64,000 nt of DNA, from the NCBI RefSeq assembly GCF_014648355.1, contig NZ_BMQY01000005.1:558001-622000 (forward strand), in the 5' to 3' direction. The notes under the pieces are model-generated. The model searched no databases. It saw only the letters and a program-made list of their open reading frames with translations, and was not told the DNA's origin. The translations under genes and the position numbers were made by a program. This document shows, in pieces, positions 17,841 through 26,298 of this stretch (its first letter is position 1; each line of letters starts with the position of its first letter). The DNA is from Couchioplanes azureus. GTDB taxonomy: Bacteria; Actinomycetota; Actinomycetes; Mycobacteriales; Micromonosporaceae.

Positions 17841-19117
17841 GCCCGCCCGCGACGCTGACCCGCCTGGGCCTGTCCCGCGGGCTCGGGCGCGAGTTCAACC
17901 TGCTGTGGCTCGGGCAGAGCGTCAGCAACGTCGGCGACCGGATCAACCTGTTCGTGGTGCCGACCGTGATGATCCTGCTGCTGCACGCCTCGGCGTTCCA
18001 GGTGGGTCTGGTCGGCATGGCGCAGTACCTGGCCATTCCCCTGCTCAGCCTCGTCGCGGGGGTGCTGGTCGACCGCTGGGACCTGCGCCGGACGCTGATC
18101 TGGTGCGACCTGATCCGGGTGGTGACGATCGCGGCCATCCCGGTCGCCTACTGGCTCGACGTGCTGTCCGTGCCCCTGGTGTTCGCGGTGGTGGCGCTGG
18201 CGAACGCGACCTCGGTGTTCTTCAACATCGGCTACACCGCCACCATCTCGTCGATCGTGCCGGCCGACGGACGGGTGCAGGCGTTCTCGCACCTGGAGAG
18301 CAGCCGCACCACCGCCGAGGTGGTGGGGCCCGCCGTGGCCAGCGTGCTGTACCGGCTGCTCGGTGTCGCGTCGCTGCTGGTCGACGCGATCACCTTCCTG
18401 TTCTCGGCGGCCACCGTCCGCGCGATGCAGCCGTACGGGGTGCGCAAGCAGCAGCACGAGCCGATGTGGACCCGGCTGGTCGCCGGAGTCAAGCTGAACT
18501 GGAACGACCCGGTGCTGCGCGGCACCATCCTGGGCACCACGCTGCTCAACCTGGGCGGTCCCATCTTCGTGACCGTGATGCCGATCCTGGCGTACCGGGG
18601 ACTGCACCTGTCCGTACCGACGTTCGGCACCGTGATGTCGGTCGCCGCGGTCGCCGCGGTCGGCGGGGCGCTGGTCGCCCAGCGGGTCAGCAAGAAGGTC
18701 GGACCGGCCCGGCTGATGCCCTGGTCGGCGTTCCTGCACAGCGCGGTGGGTCTGGGCATCCTGGCCGCGCCGGCGCTGCCCAGCGCCGTCGTCCTGTGCG
18801 TCACGCTGAGCCTCTACGGGCTGACCATGGTCTGGTACAACGTCAGCACGGGCGCGGTCCGCCAGGCGCGGGTGGACCCGGCCGACCAGGCCGTCTCGCA
18901 TGCCGCCTTCCGCACCATCACCTGGGGTGTCATCCCGTTCTCGGCACTGCTCGGCGGCGTGCTGGTCGAGGTGCTCACCCCGCACGCGGGCGTGCTCGAC
19001 GCGGCCCGGATCACGATGGTCGGCGCCACGCTGATCGGGGTGGTGTGCGCCTGGATCCCGCTGGCGCCCACCCAGGCCCGGCTCGACCGGGAGCGCGAGA
19101 CGGTGGGTGTCGCATGA
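17837..19117 (+). CDS. MFS transporter, probable product exporter
   Basis: A 426-residue integral membrane protein with about 12 hydrophobic segments. The start LLWLGQSVSNVGDRINLFVVPT and the loop GVLVDRWDLRR (motif A variant) match the MFS_3 (enterobactin-exporter-like EntS) group. ATG 17837 overlaps the preceding stop by 4 nt and its own stop overlaps the next start. Its place inside a biosynthetic operon suggests it exports the product or gives self-resistance; substrate unknown. Confidence 0.88.
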   Translation: MSPPATLTRLGLSRGLGREFNLLWLGQSVSNVGDRINLFVVPTVMILLLHASAFQVGLVGMAQYLAIPLLSLVAGVLVDRWDLRRTLIWCDLIRVVTIAAIPVAYWLDVLSVPLVFAVVALANATSVFFNIGYTATISSIVPADGRVQAFSHLESSRTTAEVVGPAVASVLYRLLGVASLLVDAITFLFSAATVRAMQPYGVRKQQHEPMWTRLVAGVKLNWNDPVLRGTILGTTLLNLGGPIFVTVMPILAYRGLHLSVPTFGTVMSVAAVAAVGGALVAQRVSKKVGPARLMPWSAFLHSAVGLGILAAPALPSAVVLCVTLSLYGLTMVWYNVSTGAVRQARVDPADQAVSHAAFRTITWGVIPFSALLGGVLVEVLTPHAGVLDAARITMVGATLIGVVCAWIPLAPTQARLDRERETVGVA

Positions 19118-20559
19118 CCGCGATCGGCACCGGAGTCGTCCTGATCACGGGCTGCTCGTCCGGCATCGGCCTGGAGACCGCGGTCCTCTGCGCGCAGGCC
19201 GGTTACACCACGGTCGCCACGCTGCGCGACCTGGACCGGGCGGACCAGCTGCGGCAGGCCGCCGAGACGGCCGGGGTGAAGCTCGACATCCGCCGCCTCG
19301 ACGTCACCGACGAGTCCTCCATCCACGGGTGCCTGGCCGGCGTGCTCGGCACGCACGGCCGGCTGGACGCGCTGGTCAACAACGCCGGGCTGGCCAACAC
19401 CTTCGCCAGTGTGGAGACCGCCGGCATGGCGCGCTTCCGGGCGAACCTGGAGGTGAACCTGTTCGGCGTGGTCGCGGTGACCCGGGCCGCGCTGCCGCAC
19501 CTGCGCGCGAGCCGCGGGCGGGTGGTCACCGTGGGCAGCACCCGCGGGCTGATCGGTCAGCCGTTCAACGAGGCGTACTCGACCGCGAAGTTCGCCGTCG
19601 AGGGGTTCATGGAGAGCCTCGCGCCGGTCGCGGGCGCGCTCGGCGTGCGGGTCGTCATGGTCGAGCCGGGACCGGTGCTGGGCACCGCCTTCGGCGCGAA
19701 CGCCGGCGTCACCCGCGAGTCGTTGCTCGCCGAGGCCGGCGCGTACGCCGAGGTGCTGACCGACTACCTCGACTGGGTCGTACGCGGTGGCTATCCGGGC
19801 GTGCAGTCCGCGCGCGAGGTGGCGGAAGTGCTGCTGTGCGCCCTGACCGACGACGCGCCGCCGTTCCGGATGATGACCAGCGAATGGGGCGAGCAGTACG
19901 CCCGCACCAAGCTGGCCGACCCGGACGGCACCGCGGTGGCGGCGATGACCCGGTCCTGGGTCGCCCCGCGCACCCTGGACCTGCACCGGCGGGCCGTGGA
20001 GCAGAGCGTCGAGATCGTCGGCGCGATCCGCGAGGACCAGTGGCTGCGGCCCACGCCGTGCGCCGACTGGACGGTGTCCCAGCTCGTCGCGCACATGATC
20101 CGGGAGAACCGGGGCTTCGCCGCGGCGGCCCGCGGCGAGCAGACGCAACCGGCGGACTGGGACACCCCGATCGGCGCGGACCCGCGCGCCGAGTACGCCG
20201 CGTCCGCCCGGGAGGTGATCGCCGCGTTCGGCGCGGACGGCGCGCTGAACCGCACCGTCTGGTTGCCGTTGATCCGGGACGGGATCCGCCTGCCGGCCCG
20301 GCAGGCACTGGGTTTCCACCTGCTCGACTATCTGGTGCACGGCTGGGACGTGGCGGCCGCGATCGGACGGCCGATGGACGTCGGGGGCGACGTGGTCGCG
20401 GCGGTGCAGGAGATCGCCGACCGCGACGTGCCCGACGGTCCCCGCCGGCACCGGCCGCAGGCGTCGTTCGCCCCGGCCCGTGCGCTGCCCGACGACGCCA
20501 CCCCGCTGGATCGCCTGCTCGCGTTCCTGGGTCGCGACCCGGGCTGGAGCGCGCGATGA
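19114..20559 (+). CDS. fusion: short-chain dehydrogenase + DinB/MDMPI-like domain
   Basis: A 481-residue two-domain protein. Residues 1-275 are a complete classical SDR: cofactor loop TGCSSGIG (12-19), NNAG (90-93), catalytic S142 and Y155xxxK159. Residues about 285-480 match the mycothiol-dependent maleylpyruvate isomerase/TIGR03086 DinB-like fold, with candidate metal ligands H327 (LVAHM), D405 and H409 (DYLVHGWD). No stop or frameshift separates the domains, so this is a true fusion. The SDR would reduce or oxidise a carbonyl/alcohol with NAD(P). The DinB half may bind a metal and a thiol cofactor. The combination is unusual. It has 4-nt overlaps at both ends. Confidence 0.88.
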   Translation: MTAIGTGVVLITGCSSGIGLETAVLCAQAGYTTVATLRDLDRADQLRQAAETAGVKLDIRRLDVTDESSIHGCLAGVLGTHGRLDALVNNAGLANTFASVETAGMARFRANLEVNLFGVVAVTRAALPHLRASRGRVVTVGSTRGLIGQPFNEAYSTAKFAVEGFMESLAPVAGALGVRVVMVEPGPVLGTAFGANAGVTRESLLAEAGAYAEVLTDYLDWVVRGGYPGVQSAREVAEVLLCALTDDAPPFRMMTSEWGEQYARTKLADPDGTAVAAMTRSWVAPRTLDLHRRAVEQSVEIVGAIREDQWLRPTPCADWTVSQLVAHMIRENRGFAAAARGEQTQPADWDTPIGADPRAEYAASAREVIAAFGADGALNRTVWLPLIRDGIRLPARQALGFHLLDYLVHGWDVAAAIGRPMDVGGDVVAAVQEIADRDVPDGPRRHRPQASFAPARALPDDATPLDRLLAFLGRDPGWSAR

Positions 20560-21926
20560 GCGCGCAAGGAGTGCTCGCCGGCTTCCTGGCCGCGGCACGC
20601 GCCCACCCGGATCGCCCGGCCGTCAGGGCGGACGGCGCCGAGCTGAGCTATGCCGAACTCGCCGCCAGGGTGGCGGAGTTCGCCGGCCGTCTCGGTGAGC
20701 GGCCCGGGATCGTCGGCGTCCCGGCCGGGCACGACGTGGACACGGTGGTCGCGCTGTTCGGCGTCTGGTCCGCCGGCGGCACCTACTGCCCGATCGATCC
20801 CGGTTTTCCCGAGGAGCGGCGGGCGGCGATGGCCCGGGCGGTCCACCGGGGCGAAGGCGACCCGGCTGCGGCGTACGTGCTGTTCACCTCGGGATCCACC
20901 GGCGAGCCCAAGCCGGTGGCCACCGGTCACCGGGCCATCGCGACGACCGTACGGTCCCTGCGCGACCTGTTCGGCATCACCCCGGACGACCGGGTGCTGC
21001 AGTTCGCGTCGCTCAACTGGGACACCTGCTTCGAGGAGATCCTGCCGGCGCTCACCGGCGGGGCATGCCTGGTGTTCGACGCGGACGCGCACCGCGGGTC
21101 GTTCCCCCGGTTCCTGCGGATGGTCGCGCGGGAGCGGATCACGGTGCTGGACCTGCCGACCGCCTTCTGGCACGAGCTGGTCGGGCACCTGCACGAGTCC
21201 GGCGAGGGGCTGCCGGCGTGCGTACGGCTGGTGGTGATCGGTGGGGAGGCGGCCGCGCCGGGGCGGGTCGCGCAGTGGGCGGCGCTGCCGACCGGGCATG
21301 CGCGGCTGCTCAACACGTACGGATGCACGGAAACGACCTTGATCACCCACGCCGTGGACCTGCACGGACCGCTGGCGGCCCGGCCGGCCGGTCCGGCCGC
21401 GCCGGTGCCGATCGGCAGGGCCCTGCCGCACGTGGTGGAGCGCCTCGGCGACGGCGACGAGCTGCTGATCGGCGGCCCGGCGCTGGCCGACGGCTATCTC
21501 GGCCGTCCGGAGGCGACCGCGCAACGGTTCGTCACGGTCGCGGGAGAGCGGTTCTTCCGCACCGGCGACCGGGTGTCCCGCGGCGGCGACGGCGTTCTCA
21601 CCCACCGCGGCCGGGTCGACCACGAGGTGAAGATCCGCGGGATCCGGGTGGACCCGGCCGAGGTGGAAGCGCACCTGGCCGGCCATCCGGGAGTGCGTGC
21701 GGCCCTCGTCACCGGGGTCACGGTGGCGGGGCGTACGGCACTCGCCGCGTATGTCGTACCCCGGGCCGGCACACCCGGCGCCGGGCTGCCGGCCCGGATC
21801 GCCGAGCACCTGCGCGGCCGGGTCCCGGCCCACCTGGTTCCCAGTCACATCCACGTCGTCACCGAGCTCGCCTACACGGCGAGCGGCAAGGTCGATCGGC
21901 GCGCAAGCAAGGAGATGCTGCCATGA
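20556..21926 (+). CDS. free-standing NRPS-type adenylation domain
   Basis: A 456-residue ANL enzyme with the NRPS core motifs: A3 TSGSTGEPK (111-119), A4 region around D156, A5 YGCTE (255-259), A7 FRTGD (334-338), A8 VKIRGIRVD (358-366) and A10 catalytic K445 in ASGKVDR. D156 aligns with Asp235 of GrsA, which binds the alpha-amino group, so an amino acid is the likely substrate; its identity is not readable. The A1-A2 part is compact. The next gene is a carrier protein whose start overlaps this stop, so this enzyme most likely loads it. Confidence 0.9.
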   Translation: MSAQGVLAGFLAAARAHPDRPAVRADGAELSYAELAARVAEFAGRLGERPGIVGVPAGHDVDTVVALFGVWSAGGTYCPIDPGFPEERRAAMARAVHRGEGDPAAAYVLFTSGSTGEPKPVATGHRAIATTVRSLRDLFGITPDDRVLQFASLNWDTCFEEILPALTGGACLVFDADAHRGSFPRFLRMVARERITVLDLPTAFWHELVGHLHESGEGLPACVRLVVIGGEAAAPGRVAQWAALPTGHARLLNTYGCTETTLITHAVDLHGPLAARPAGPAAPVPIGRALPHVVERLGDGDELLIGGPALADGYLGRPEATAQRFVTVAGERFFRTGDRVSRGGDGVLTHRGRVDHEVKIRGIRVDPAEVEAHLAGHPGVRAALVTGVTVAGRTALAAYVVPRAGTPGAGLPARIAEHLRGRVPAHLVPSHIHVVTELAYTASGKVDRRASKEMLP

Positions 21927-22144
21927 ACGTCCACCAGGCGACCGCCCTGTTCCGGCGGGTGCTGGAGAACCCGGAGGTCACGGAGGAGTCCGACTTCTTC
22001 GTCGCCGGGGGCGACTCGCTGCTGGCCACCCGGGTGCTCAGCGCCGTGGCCCGCGAGCACGGCGTCGAGCTGACCTTCGAGGACTTCCTGCTGGCGCCCA
22101 CCCCGGCCGCGCTGGCCACCACGGTCACGGGCGCGCCGCGATGA
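21923..22144 (+). CDS. free-standing peptidyl/acyl carrier protein
   Basis: A 73-residue four-helix carrier protein. The phosphopantetheine attachment motif is GGDSLLA with S32 as the modified serine, in the PCP-like form (GGDS, rather than the GxDS of acyl carrier proteins). A phosphopantetheinyl transferase is not encoded nearby. It is placed between the adenylation domain and the FAD oxidase with 4-nt overlaps on both sides, so the carrier-bound aminoacyl group may be the oxidase or SDR substrate. Confidence 0.93.
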   Translation: MNVHQATALFRRVLENPEVTEESDFFVAGGDSLLATRVLSAVAREHGVELTFEDFLLAPTPAALATTVTGAPR

Positions 22145-23484
22145 GGGTCGTGGTGATCGGCGCCGGGCTGGCCGGGCTGACCGCCGCCGCCGACCTGGCC
22201 GCCGCCGGCGTGGAGACGGTCGTGCTGGAGGCGCGGGAGCGGGTCGGCGGGCGCACCCACGGCGTCGAGGTGGCGCCCGGCGCGTGGGCCGACGCCGGGG
22301 CGGCGTACCTCGGTGACCGGCACACCGAGCTGCACAAGACGATGGCCGGGCTCGGACTGTCGGCGACGCCGACCGCGATGTACGGCGGCAGCCGGTTCGC
22401 CCTCGGCAGCGGCGAGAAGACCCGGGCCGGCCGGTTCCCGCCGCTCAACGCGGTCGCCCTCGGCGAGATGTTCGACCTTCTCTACGACCTGACCGCGACC
22501 GTACGCCCGGACGCGCCGTGGGAGACGCCGGACGCCGCGGCGCTGGACTCGACGACCGCCGCCGAGTGGGCCGCCGAGAACCTGCGCCACCCCGACGCGC
22601 GACTGTTCTTCCCGCTGTTCCTGGGCGAGATGATGGCCGCCGACCCGGCCTCCGTCTCGGTGCTGCACATGGCGCTCTACCTGCGCGCGGGCGGTGGGAT
22701 CAGATATCTCAACGCGTTCGAGGGCGGCGCGCAGCAGGACCGGGTGCTGGGCGGCGCGCACCAGATCGCCGAACGGCTCGCCGAGCAGCTCGGCGACCGG
22801 GTCCGGCTGCACCGGCCGGTCCGGGCGATCCACCAGGACGGCGGCCGGGTGAGCGTGCAGGCGGCCAACGGCGAGCGGCACCACGGCGACGCCGTCATCG
22901 TCGCGGTCCCGCCGCTGCTGGCCCAGTCGATCGACTACCGGCCGGGCCTGCCGGCGCCCCGGGCCACCGCGGCGACCGGCCGGGGGTGCGCGGTGAAGGT
23001 GCAGATCGTCTACCGGGAGCCGTACTGGCACGAGCATGGACTTTCCGGCTGGTCGGTGAGCGCCACCGGGCCGCTGCTGTCGACCGTGGACGACTCCCCG
23101 CCCGACGGCGAGGCCGGGGTGCTGACCGGCTTCGTGACCGGCGCCGAGGCGTACCGGTTCGCGGCGCTCGACCCCGCGACGCGCGAGGCCGAGGCGCTGC
23201 ACCAGGTGGCCGAGCTGTTCCCGCAGCTTCCGCCGCCGGTCGCCGTGCACGTCACCGACTGGGTGAACGAGCCGTACAGCAAGGGCTGCTACGCGGCCGT
23301 GTTCGGGCCCGGCGACTGGCTGCGGCTGGGACCGCACCTGAGCACCCCGCACGGGCGCGTGCACTGGGCCGGCACGGAGACGAGCACGGAGTTCTTCGGA
23401 CTCATGGAGGGCGCGATCCGCTCGGGACACCGGGTCGCCGCGGAGGTTCTGTCCAGCTACGAGACCCCAGGGAGAAACCGATGA
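22141..23484 (+). CDS. FAD-dependent amine oxidase family protein
   Basis: A 447-residue flavoenzyme. The N-terminal dinucleotide-binding motif GAGLAGLTAA (7-16) is followed by the LEARERVGGRTHG segment. The C-terminal FAD contact is HWAGTETSTEFFGLMEGAIRSGHRVA. This is the monoamine/L-amino-acid oxidase family (MAO, LAAO, RebO-like), which oxidises C-N bonds and sometimes desaturates C-C bonds with O2. It has no signal peptide, so it is cytoplasmic. Its place after the carrier protein suggests oxidation of an amino acid or of its carrier-bound form; inferred. Confidence 0.88.
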   Translation: MRVVVIGAGLAGLTAAADLAAAGVETVVLEARERVGGRTHGVEVAPGAWADAGAAYLGDRHTELHKTMAGLGLSATPTAMYGGSRFALGSGEKTRAGRFPPLNAVALGEMFDLLYDLTATVRPDAPWETPDAAALDSTTAAEWAAENLRHPDARLFFPLFLGEMMAADPASVSVLHMALYLRAGGGIRYLNAFEGGAQQDRVLGGAHQIAERLAEQLGDRVRLHRPVRAIHQDGGRVSVQAANGERHHGDAVIVAVPPLLAQSIDYRPGLPAPRATAATGRGCAVKVQIVYREPYWHEHGLSGWSVSATGPLLSTVDDSPPDGEAGVLTGFVTGAEAYRFAALDPATREAEALHQVAELFPQLPPPVAVHVTDWVNEPYSKGCYAAVFGPGDWLRLGPHLSTPHGRVHWAGTETSTEFFGLMEGAIRSGHRVAAEVLSSYETPGRNR

Positions 23485-25178
23485 CCGACAGCCCGATCGC
23501 TCCGCTGAGCGTACGCGAGAAGTTCATGACCGAGCCCGACCTGGGCGCCGGGAACTTCCTCGACTACGCCGCGAAGGACAACCCGAACCGGGCGATCCCG
23601 ATGATCTACACGCACAGCGCCGACCACCGCGGCCGGGTCTCGCTGCGCGGGCACAGCCTGCTCGACCTGGTGGCACTGCGCGACCGGTACGCCAAGTGGT
23701 ACTGGGCCAACGGGGTCCGCGACGGCGACCCGGTGGGCATCGTGGTCGCCGAGGGCCTGGAGCCGCTGATCCACTATCTGGCGCTGACCGCGCTGGGCGC
23801 CATCCCCGCGATGATCAACGACGCGATGCGCCTCGACGTGCTGCTCCGCTACCTGGATCACGTCGGCGTGGTCGGCGTGGTGGCCGACGACACCACCCGG
23901 CTCGCCTCGGCGTACCGCGCGGACCCCGCGCGCCGTCCCGGGTTCCTCGCGCTGGCCGCCGAGATCCAGGCGTTCGACGACGCGGGGGCGGCGCTGCCGG
24001 AGGTGTACCCGTACCGGCACGCTGCCGACGACGTGTGCGCACTGATCCACTCGTCGGGCACCACCGGCACTCCGAAGTCCACGATCCTGGGGCACCGCAG
24101 CTTCTGGGACGGCAAGCAGCCGCGGATGACCCGGTTCCCGGCGGAGCCGTACGACAAGCTGATGTCGCTGATGCCCCACACGCACGCCGGCGGCCTCAGC
24201 TACTTCCTCACCGCGATCCTGCTCGGCCTGCCCACAGTGGTGATGGGCGACTGGCGCCGGTCCGTGGTGGAGCCGGTGATGGAGGCGTTCCAGCCGACCA
24301 TGCTGGCCTCCTTCCCGCGGACCTTCGTGGAGCTCGCCACCGGCGAGCTGCCGGTCCGCGGCGCGGCGCGGGTGCACTCCTGGTTCAACACCGGCGACTC
24401 CGCGCACTACGGCCACATCCGGCGGCTCGTCGGCCTCGGCGAGCGGCCGGCCGGCCTGCTCGCCGCCTGGCTGCTGCCGAAGGACCACCCCGCGGGCGAG
24501 GCGCTGCCCGGTTCGCAGTTCATCGACGGCCTCGGCTCCTCCGAGATGGGCATGGCCCTGTTCGGCGGGCTGACCACCCCGGAGACGCCCCGCAACGACA
24601 GGTGCGTCGGCAAGCCGCAGGAAGCCGTGATCAAGGCAGCGGTCCTCGACGAGGAGGGCAACGAGCTGCCCGACGGGACGGTCGGCCTGCTCGGCGTGAT
24701 CACTCCGTCGCGTACCCCGGGCTACTGGAAGAACCCACGGCTCACCGAGAGCTTCGAGCTCAACGGCTTCTGGCTCACCGGTGACGTGGCCCGCCGCGAC
24801 GCCGAGGGCAACTTCTACCACCTGGACCGTACGGTCGACGTGATCGACACCCTGGCCGGGCCGGTCTACAGCCTGCCGGTCGAGGAGGTGCTGATCGCCG
24901 ACTGCGCCGACCTGGTCCAGGACTGCTCGGTGGTGGGCGTGCCCGGACCGGGCGGGCGGGCGCAGGTCCCGATCGCGGTGGTCCGGCTGCAGGCCGAGGC
25001 CGCCTCGGCCACGGCCGAGGCGCTCCTGGAGAAGGCGAACAAGGAGCTGGCCACGGCCGGGCTGGCGGCGCTCGCCGCGGTGGTGATCGCGCGGACGGCG
25101 GAGGACTTCCCGCTCGGGCCGACCGGCAAGGTGCTCAAGCGCGAGCTGCGCACCCGCCACGCGGGCATGTTCCGCTGA
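23481..25178 (+). CDS. acyl-CoA-synthetase-like adenylate-forming enzyme, last gene of operon
   Basis: A 565-residue ANL-superfamily protein. The ATP motif HSSGTTGTPK lies near residue 191, an A7-like WLTGDVARRD in the last third, and the catalytic lysine in LGPTGKVLKREL near the C-terminus. An AGGGAGAAACCG ribosome binding site precedes ATG 23481, which overlaps the oxidase stop. It is the third adenylating enzyme of the operon and differs in length and sequence from the other two. It may activate a carboxylic acid building block as CoA ester or acyl adenylate. A strong hairpin 7 nt after its stop marks the operon end. Confidence 0.88.
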   Translation: MTDSPIAPLSVREKFMTEPDLGAGNFLDYAAKDNPNRAIPMIYTHSADHRGRVSLRGHSLLDLVALRDRYAKWYWANGVRDGDPVGIVVAEGLEPLIHYLALTALGAIPAMINDAMRLDVLLRYLDHVGVVGVVADDTTRLASAYRADPARRPGFLALAAEIQAFDDAGAALPEVYPYRHAADDVCALIHSSGTTGTPKSTILGHRSFWDGKQPRMTRFPAEPYDKLMSLMPHTHAGGLSYFLTAILLGLPTVVMGDWRRSVVEPVMEAFQPTMLASFPRTFVELATGELPVRGAARVHSWFNTGDSAHYGHIRRLVGLGERPAGLLAAWLLPKDHPAGEALPGSQFIDGLGSSEMGMALFGGLTTPETPRNDRCVGKPQEAVIKAAVLDEEGNELPDGTVGLLGVITPSRTPGYWKNPRLTESFELNGFWLTGDVARRDAEGNFYHLDRTVDVIDTLAGPVYSLPVEEVLIADCADLVQDCSVVGVPGPGGRAQVPIAVVRLQAEAASATAEALLEKANKELATAGLAALAAVVIARTAEDFPLGPTGKVLKRELRTRHAGMFR

Positions 25179-25184
25179 GCTTTC

Positions 25185-25214
25185 CAGGTCACGCCGCGGC
25201 GGCGGCGTGACCTG
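25185..25214 (+). terminator. strong hairpin ending the biosynthetic operon
   Basis: CAGGTCACGCCG and CGGCGTGACCTG form a perfect 12-bp stem with a 6-nt loop, 7 nt after the stop of the last operon gene. No T-run follows. It marks the right boundary of the cluster. Confidence 0.75.
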
Positions 25215-25275
25215 CTTCTCCGGGCGTCCGTGTCAGGATGGCAGCCGTCGTGGTGGATCGATGGGGAGTCGTCCG

Positions 25276-26253
25276 ATGAAGGTCTGCGTGGTCGGAGCCG
25301 GCGCTGTCGGTGGCTGGATCGGTGCCCGGTTGGCGGCGTCGGGGGTGGCCGAGGTCAGCGCCGTCGCCCGGGGTGCGACGCTGCGGTCGCTGCGGACGGC
25401 GGGCTGGCGGTTGCAGACCGCCGACGGCCCGGTCGCTACGCCGGCCCGGGCCACCGCCGACGCCGCCGAGCTCGGCGCACAGGATCTGGTCCTCCTCGCG
25501 GTCAAGGCGCCCGCGCTGGCGAGCGTGGCGCAGCTGCTGCCCCCGCTGCTGGGATCCGACACGGTCGTGCTGCCGTTCATGAACGGAGTGCCCTGGTGGT
25601 TCGGCCACGGCACCAAGCTCGGCCAGGAGCCGCTGCGCAGCGTCGACCCGGACGGCGTCGTCGCGGCGGCCGTCGACACCGACCGGGTGCTCGGCGGGGT
25701 GGTCCACGCGAGTTGCACGGTGCTGGAGCCGGGCCTGGTCCGGCACGTCATGGGCAACGGGCTCATCGTCGGCGAGCCGGCGGGCGGCGTCTCGGCGCGT
25801 GCCGAGAAGGTGGGCGCCCTGCTGGCCGCCGCCGGGTTCGACGCCGTCGTCTCCCCCGATGTCCGCTACGACATCTGGTACAAGCTCTGGGGAAACATGA
25901 CGATGAACCCGATCTCCGCGCTCACCGGCGCCACCGCGGACCGCGTGCTCGCCGACCCGCTGGTGCGCGAGTTCTGCTCCGCGGCGATGCGCGAGGCCGC
26001 CGCGATCGGGCGCGAGCTGGGCTGCGACATCACCGAGACGCCCGAGGACCGGCACCTGGTGACCGCCCGGCTGGGCGCGTTCAAGACCTCCATGCTGCAG
26101 GACGTGGAGGCCGGCCGGCCGGTGGAGCTGGACGCCCTGGTGGGCGCGGTCCGCGAGATCGGCGGGCGCCTCGGCGTGCCCACGCCGAGCATCGACGCGC
26201 TGCTCGGCCTGAGCCGGCTCGCGGCCCGGGTGCGGGGCCTCTATCCCGCCTGA
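25276..26253 (+). CDS. ketopantoate reductase (PanE/ApbA) family protein
   Basis: A 325-residue NAD(P)-dependent dehydrogenase. ATG 25276 follows GGGGAG; an in-frame ATG at 25261 is less likely. Rossmann motif GAGAVGGWIGARLAA (7-21) and the C-terminal substrate-domain segment KLWGNMTMNPISALTGAT (about 215-232) are characteristic of PanE/ApbA proteins, which reduce 2-dehydropantoate to pantoate for CoA synthesis. Many paralogues act on other 2-oxo acids, so the substrate is uncertain. The gene is separated from the biosynthetic operon by the terminator and may be unrelated to it. Confidence 0.85.
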   Translation: MKVCVVGAGAVGGWIGARLAASGVAEVSAVARGATLRSLRTAGWRLQTADGPVATPARATADAAELGAQDLVLLAVKAPALASVAQLLPPLLGSDTVVLPFMNGVPWWFGHGTKLGQEPLRSVDPDGVVAAAVDTDRVLGGVVHASCTVLEPGLVRHVMGNGLIVGEPAGGVSARAEKVGALLAAAGFDAVVSPDVRYDIWYKLWGNMTMNPISALTGATADRVLADPLVREFCSAAMREAAAIGRELGCDITETPEDRHLVTARLGAFKTSMLQDVEAGRPVELDALVGAVREIGGRLGVPTPSIDALLGLSRLAARVRGLYPA

Positions 26254-26298
26254 GGCAAGTTCACGACCGGCCGGGGCCGGATGCATTACATTCGCGCC

